From: Dysgonamonadaceae bacterium
GTDB lineage: Bacteria > Bacteroidota > Bacteroidia > Bacteroidales > Azobacteroidaceae
Assembly: GCA_031255425.1 (NCBI GenBank)
Contig: JAIRSN010000122.1
Location: 1-8,568, forward strand
Direction of reading: 5' to 3'
Length of the DNA stretch: 8,568 bases
A program made the translations under genes and the position numbers. Positions 4,742-8,568 of the stretch are shown here, one piece after another. The notes beneath the pieces are model-generated. The model was given only the letters and a program-made list of their open reading frames with translations, had not been told where the DNA came from and did not search any database. Positions within the stretch are counted from its first letter, which is position 1, and every line of letters begins with the position of its first letter.

Positions 4742-6304
4742 ATGAAACAACCATTTTTAGTATTTGTTTTACTATGGGGAACGCTTGGTGTTTCCGGCCA
4801 GGATATTCAGGACGTTCAAGAAGTTCGGGAGATTCGGGAGGTCCGGGATCTTTCGTTGAATAACTTCGAAGACGTTGATTCGCCCGCAAGTGTTGACGAG
4901 GCATTTTTTGTGCCTGAGAGTTGGGATGCGAACCTGGACAGTTTGATTAATTCCCAACATGTAAAATATTATATGGACAAAAATGCGCATCCGGCCTACG
5001 ACGAGGCGGTCGTTGCAAGCGATTCGGTTTACGTAGACCGGCTGTCGCGGCTGAATAATGTCATCGAATTGCCGTATAACAAAATTGTCCGGAATTGCAT
5101 CGACCTGTATGTAGACCGCCGCAGAAACATGGTCGAATACATGCTGGGGTTGGAAAATTTCTACTTCCCGATGATTGAACAGGCGCTGGACGAAAACGGT
5201 CTTCCGCTTGAATTGAAATACCTGGCGGTTATCGAGTCGGCTTTGAATCCCGTTGCGTTGTCCCGTGTCGGCGCTTCCGGCCTGTGGCAGTTTATGTTGA
5301 CCACCGGGAAGCAATACGGCTTGGAAATCAACAGCCTGGTGGACGAACGGCGTGATCCCGTAAAAGCTACTTACGCCGCCTGCGAATATTTCAAGGATAT
5401 GTACCGGATTTACGGCGACTGGACGCTGGTCATCGCTGCCTACAACTGCGGTTCGGGGAATGTAAACAAGGCAATCCGGCGGGCGGGCAGTGCCGATTAC
5501 TGGAAAATATATCCGTATCTCCCACGGGAAACCCGCTTGTATGTCCCACTCTTTATTGCGGCTACCTACGTGATGAACTACCATGCAAACCACCACTTGC
5601 GGCCGGTTCAAACCAGCCTGCCGGTTGCCGTTGACACCGTGATGGTGGCTAACCGGGCGATTCATTTCGACCAGGTCGCCGAAATCTTAAACGTGGACAA
5701 AGAACTGATCCGGATATTGAACCCGCAGTACAAGCGGGATATTATTCCGGGCAATTCCAAGCCGCGGGTACTGAAACTGCCGGCGCTGCAAGCGTATGCT
5801 TTCGTGGAAAAAGAGGATACGATTGTGAATCACCGGAAAGAGGAGTTATTCGCCAACCGCGTTTATGCAGGATATTCCGCCAATCACAAAGAAAAAATCA
5901 TTCATAGAGTGAAACAGGGAGAAACCGTTGTTTCCATTGGAAACAAATACGGCGTGACGGCGGCGAGTATCCGCAAATGGAACAAGTTGAAATCAAACAG
6001 GGTGGGCGCAGGCAGAAATATCGTTGTCTATGCGGACAATGGCGGATACATCGCCCAATCGTCGCCCGCTTCCTCGACAGCCGGTGTCAAACCCGCCGCC
6101 AAAACCGCTGCCTTAACTGCCTCTGCCGGCAGGACAACCTCTTCTTTAAATAGATACAATACGTATAAAGTCCGGTCGGGAGATACGCTTTATTCCATTG
6201 CCCAAAAATATCCCGGTTATTCTTCCGGCGATTTGAAGAAGATAAATAATTTGAAAAATTCCAACTTAAGAATAGGACAGATAATCAAGGTGCCGAAAGG
6301 CTGA
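4742..6304 (+). CDS. mltD: MltD-like membrane-bound lytic murein transglycosylase with two C-terminal LysM domains
   Basis: A 520-residue secreted protein. The ATG at 4742 is preferred over an upstream in-frame ATG at 4700 because it begins directly with a signal peptide (MKQPFLVFVLLWGTLGVSGQ) and does not overlap the previous gene. The GH23 lytic transglycosylase domain spans about 130-285: ALDENGLPLELKYLAVIESA with catalytic Glu E165, GLWQFM (180-185), AYNCGSGN (233-240) and ETRLYVP. It cleaves the MurNAc-GlcNAc bond of peptidoglycan, leaving 1,6-anhydroMurNAc ends. A middle segment (about 305-350, ILNVDKELIRILNPQY) is typical of Bacteroidota MltD. LysM repeats follow at about 387-430 and 474-518, separated by an Ala/Ser/Thr-rich linker, and should hold the enzyme on glycan. 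There is no lipobox Cys, so it is probably periplasmic rather than a lipoprotein. A run of acidic tripeptide repeats follows the signal peptide. The stop is five bases before rel. Confidence 0.95.
   Translation: MKQPFLVFVLLWGTLGVSGQDIQDVQEVREIREVRDLSLNNFEDVDSPASVDEAFFVPESWDANLDSLINSQHVKYYMDKNAHPAYDEAVVASDSVYVDRLSRLNNVIELPYNKIVRNCIDLYVDRRRNMVEYMLGLENFYFPMIEQALDENGLPLELKYLAVIESALNPVALSRVGASGLWQFMLTTGKQYGLEINSLVDERRDPVKATYAACEYFKDMYRIYGDWTLVIAAYNCGSGNVNKAIRRAGSADYWKIYPYLPRETRLYVPLFIAATYVMNYHANHHLRPVQTSLPVAVDTVMVANRAIHFDQVAEILNVDKELIRILNPQYKRDIIPGNSKPRVLKLPALQAYAFVEKEDTIVNHRKEELFANRVYAGYSANHKEKIIHRVKQGETVVSIGNKYGVTAASIRKWNKLKSNRVGAGRNIVVYADNGGYIAQSSPASSTAGVKPAAKTAALTASAGRTTSSLNRYNTYKVRSGDTLYSIAQKYPGYSSGDLKKINNLKNSNLRIGQIIKVPKG
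4802..4855 (+). repeat. Tandem 9-bp coding repeats at the mature N-terminus of the transglycosylase
   Basis: Six consecutive 9-base units of the form GA-N-N-TT-C-N-G (the last is degenerate) start at 4802, 4811, 4820, 4829, 4838 and 4847. They encode DIQ-DVQ-EVR-EIR-EVR-DLS directly after the signal peptide. The in-frame period suggests growth by slippage that cannot shift the frame. Confidence 0.65.
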
Positions 6305-6309
6305 ACGGA

Positions 6310-8568
6310 ATGAAAGAAAAGGAAGACGACAGGGTACAGAAAGCCTACGAAGCGTTGTTAGACAGTTACGACCGGTCGAATCATCGCAAGAAATTTGAAC
6401 TTATCAACAAGGCTTTTAAATTCGCCAATCAGGCACATCAGGGTGTGAAAAGGCGCTCCGGCGAACCTTACATCATGCACCCGCTGGCGGTGGCGCTGAT
6501 TGTGAGTGAAGAGATGGGATTGGGGTCGACGTCGATTTCCTCTGCCTTGCTGCACGATGTGGTGGAGGATACCGACTACACGGTCGAAGACATTAAAAAC
6601 CTTTTTGGGGAAAAAATTGCGCAGATTGTCGACGGATTGACCAAAATATCGGGCGGAATCTTTGCGGAAGCTGCTTCGGCGCAGGCAGAAAACATGCGCA
6701 AGCTGCTCCTTACCATGTCGGACGACATCCGCGTCATCCTGATCAAGATTGCCGACCGCCTTCACAACATGCGGACGCTCGGCTCGCTCCTGCCGGCGAA
6801 ACAATACAAGATTGCCGGCGAAACAATGTACCTCTATGCTCCGATGGCACACCGGCTGGGACTGTTTTCCATTAAAACCGAACTGGAGGACCTGAGTTTC
6901 CGTTACGAACACCCGGAGGAATACAAGCAAATCGAACAAAAGCTGGCGGCAACAAACGCGAACCGGAAACGAATTTACGAACATTTTGCCCTCCCTTTGG
7001 AAGAGAAACTCAATCAACTGGGGTATCTCTACAAAATGCAGGAAAGGGTCAAATCTATTTATTCGATTTGGAACAAAATGCAGGCTAAGAACGTGAGTTT
7101 CGAGGATATATACGACATCTTCGCCGTGCGGATTGTTTTTGAGCCGAAGGAAGGCGTTGAAGTGAAAAAGCAGTGCTGGGACATTTATTCCGCCATAACC
7201 GATATTTACAAACTGCGTCCCGACCGCATCCGCGACTGGGTCAGCCGCCCGAAAGCGAATGGTTACCAGGCGCTTCACCTTACGGTGATGGGACCGGACG
7301 GGCAGTGGGTCGAGATTCAGATCCGAAGCACAAAGATGGACGAAATCGCCGAGAAGGGATTTGCCGCCCACTGGAAATACAAAGGCAACGGTTTGGAAAG
7401 AGAAAACCGGCAGGAACAAACGGAGTTAGACCTCTGGCTCGAACGGATACAGGATATTCTGGAAGCGCCAAGCCCGAACGCAATGGACTTTCTGGATACC
7501 ATCAAATTGAATCTCTACAGCGCCGAAATATTCATTTTCACTCCCAAAGGGGAAATCAGGACCCTGCCCCAAAGCGCCACTGCCCTGGATTTTGCCTACG
7601 AAATCCATTCCGGAATAGGCGATCATTGCATCGGCGCGAAAGTCAACCACAAGTTGGTCCCGCTCAGCCACCGGCTCTCCAGCGGCGATCAGGTGGAGAT
7701 ACTGACGTCCCGTTCCCAGTCGCCCAAAGACGAGTGGCTCAACTTTGTAACCACCGCCAAGGCGAAAACAAAAATCGAATCGTCCCTGAAAAAACAGCGC
7801 AAAGCCAAAGCCAAAGCCGGAGAATCCTTTTTGCAGGAAGCCTTCCGGAAAAGCGGCATCGAAATAACGACGCCTGTGTTGGATAAACTCTGTTCTTTTT
7901 ACGGTTATTTCAAAAAGGAAGACCTCTTTCGCGCTTTTGCGGAAAAACAGGTCGAATTGCCCGAAAACCTCCGGAAGATTTTAAAGGAAAAGACGGACAA
8001 TATCTTTTTCCGCTACGTAAAACATGCGTTCAACGTTGTCGGGAACTCGGCGAAAGACGAGTTGGAAAAGCAAACGGAGAGCATCCCCGAAACCGGCTTG
8101 GAAAAAATAGACAGAAAAAAGACCTACGTCCTCAAAGAGGAAGATTTTCAGAAGAATTTTATCACGCAACCCTGTTGCAGCCCCATTCCGGGCGACGAAG
8201 TCTTCGGTTTTATCCGCGACGACGGGCGGCTGGAAATCCACAAACGGTTGTGCCAGCCGGCGCTGATGCTGAAAACCCGTTTCGGCGACCGGATCATTTC
8301 CTGCACGTGGGCGGGTCACAAAACGTTTTCCTTTCCGGGTACCATCGAAATAAAGGGCATCGACCGGATGGGGATCCTGAGCGACATCACGCAAGTGATC
8401 ACCAACGACTTATCGGTGAACATGCGCAAACTGACCGTCGAGTCTAAAGACGGGTTCTTTGAAGGGAAAATAGAAGTTTCCATCCACGATGTGGACGATA
8501 TTAGCAACCTCTCCGCTCACCTGCAAAAAATAAAAGGGATAAAAAGCGTTACCCGGATTATCGATTAA
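6310..8568 (+). CDS. rel: Bifunctional (p)ppGpp synthetase/hydrolase (RelA/SpoT family, Rel)
   Basis: A complete 752-residue cytoplasmic enzyme; its TAA is the last codon of the window. The HD hydrolase domain (about 30-200) keeps its metal and substrate residues: RSGEPYIMHP (H57), LLHDVVEDT (H82, D83, E86, D87) and IKIADRLHNM (D149, N153). The synthetase domain (about 245-355) has YDIFAVRI (D269), RIRDW (306-310), GYQALH (Y319) and WVEIQIRS (E335). The RIRD sequence is the RxKD-type charge variant of bifunctional enzymes, not the acidic ExDD of synthetase-only RelA. Then come TGS (about 406-466), a helical part, a CC-containing zinc-finger-like domain (PCCSPIPGD, C622-C623, with C648) and a C-terminal ACT domain (about 676-750). 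It should make and degrade (p)ppGpp in response to uncharged tRNA on ribosomes and other stress. Its start lies five bases after the mltD stop, so the two are almost certainly co-transcribed. G+C is like mltD. Confidence 0.97.
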   Translation: MKEKEDDRVQKAYEALLDSYDRSNHRKKFELINKAFKFANQAHQGVKRRSGEPYIMHPLAVALIVSEEMGLGSTSISSALLHDVVEDTDYTVEDIKNLFGEKIAQIVDGLTKISGGIFAEAASAQAENMRKLLLTMSDDIRVILIKIADRLHNMRTLGSLLPAKQYKIAGETMYLYAPMAHRLGLFSIKTELEDLSFRYEHPEEYKQIEQKLAATNANRKRIYEHFALPLEEKLNQLGYLYKMQERVKSIYSIWNKMQAKNVSFEDIYDIFAVRIVFEPKEGVEVKKQCWDIYSAITDIYKLRPDRIRDWVSRPKANGYQALHLTVMGPDGQWVEIQIRSTKMDEIAEKGFAAHWKYKGNGLERENRQEQTELDLWLERIQDILEAPSPNAMDFLDTIKLNLYSAEIFIFTPKGEIRTLPQSATALDFAYEIHSGIGDHCIGAKVNHKLVPLSHRLSSGDQVEILTSRSQSPKDEWLNFVTTAKAKTKIESSLKKQRKAKAKAGESFLQEAFRKSGIEITTPVLDKLCSFYGYFKKEDLFRAFAEKQVELPENLRKILKEKTDNIFFRYVKHAFNVVGNSAKDELEKQTESIPETGLEKIDRKKTYVLKEEDFQKNFITQPCCSPIPGDEVFGFIRDDGRLEIHKRLCQPALMLKTRFGDRIISCTWAGHKTFSFPGTIEIKGIDRMGILSDITQVITNDLSVNMRKLTVESKDGFFEGKIEVSIHDVDDISNLSAHLQKIKGIKSVTRIID

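Noticed and set aside
7173..7886. 237-codon alternative-frame ORF inside rel, and the similar long frames on both strands across mltD and rel
   Set aside because: They overlap well-supported catalytic domains and have Arg/Pro/Gln-rich shadow composition typical of G+C-richer coding DNA read out of frame.
1..8568. CRISPR arrays, tRNA or rRNA genes, transposases or integrases
   Set aside because: No regularly spaced repeats, no cloverleaf-like sequence, and no recombinase motifs were found on reading either strand.

Overview
The window looks like a chromosomal segment from a member of the Bacteroidota, most likely the order Bacteroidales. Three things point there: a DUF5683-type protein, an MltD-type transglycosylase and a RelA/SpoT homologue in tandem; a promoter of the Bacteroidota class (TTTC-N20-TATCTTTG at 3989-4020); and A/T-rich translation starts with no strong Shine-Dalgarno sequence. 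I would not name a genus.

The left part (2-3735) is an accessory block of five genes, all on the + strand and separated by short A/T-rich gaps. In order they are: a 5'-truncated protein of a hypothetical Bacteroidales family; a small 132-residue hypothetical protein; a 421-residue protein with an N-terminal domain of unknown function fused to a microbial-type poly(ADP-ribose) glycohydrolase (PARG) domain with intact GGG-X7-QEE signature; a 215-residue unrecognised protein; and a complete calcineurin-like metallophosphoesterase of the MPPED2-like type. Hand-counted sample lines give about 25-40% G+C in this block, except the C-terminal half of the PARG gene, where a sampled line is near 50%. 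A 22-base exact repeat starts at the same offset after the stop codons of the first two genes. The block resembles the immunity/defence cassettes found in Bacteroidales accessory islands, and two of its enzymes could act on ADP-ribose chemistry. No toxin gene is visible here.

The middle (3736-4046) has no convincing gene. It holds a G+C-rich structured stretch (a long imperfect inverted repeat around an imperfect direct repeat), a weak candidate terminator, and then a good Bacteroidota promoter.

The right part (4047-8568) is a compact housekeeping operon of higher G+C (sampled lines about 52-63%): a DUF5683 protein, a secreted MltD-like lytic transglycosylase with two LysM repeats, and a full-length Rel (p)ppGpp synthetase/hydrolase that ends at the last base. 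Gaps are 23 and 5 bases, so co-transcription from the 4013-4020 promoter is likely. The operon places wall remodelling and the stringent response under one promoter.

The best candidates for something undescribed are the PARG fusion with its phosphoesterase neighbour, the repeated gene junctions of the accessory block, and the structured element at 3791-3966.
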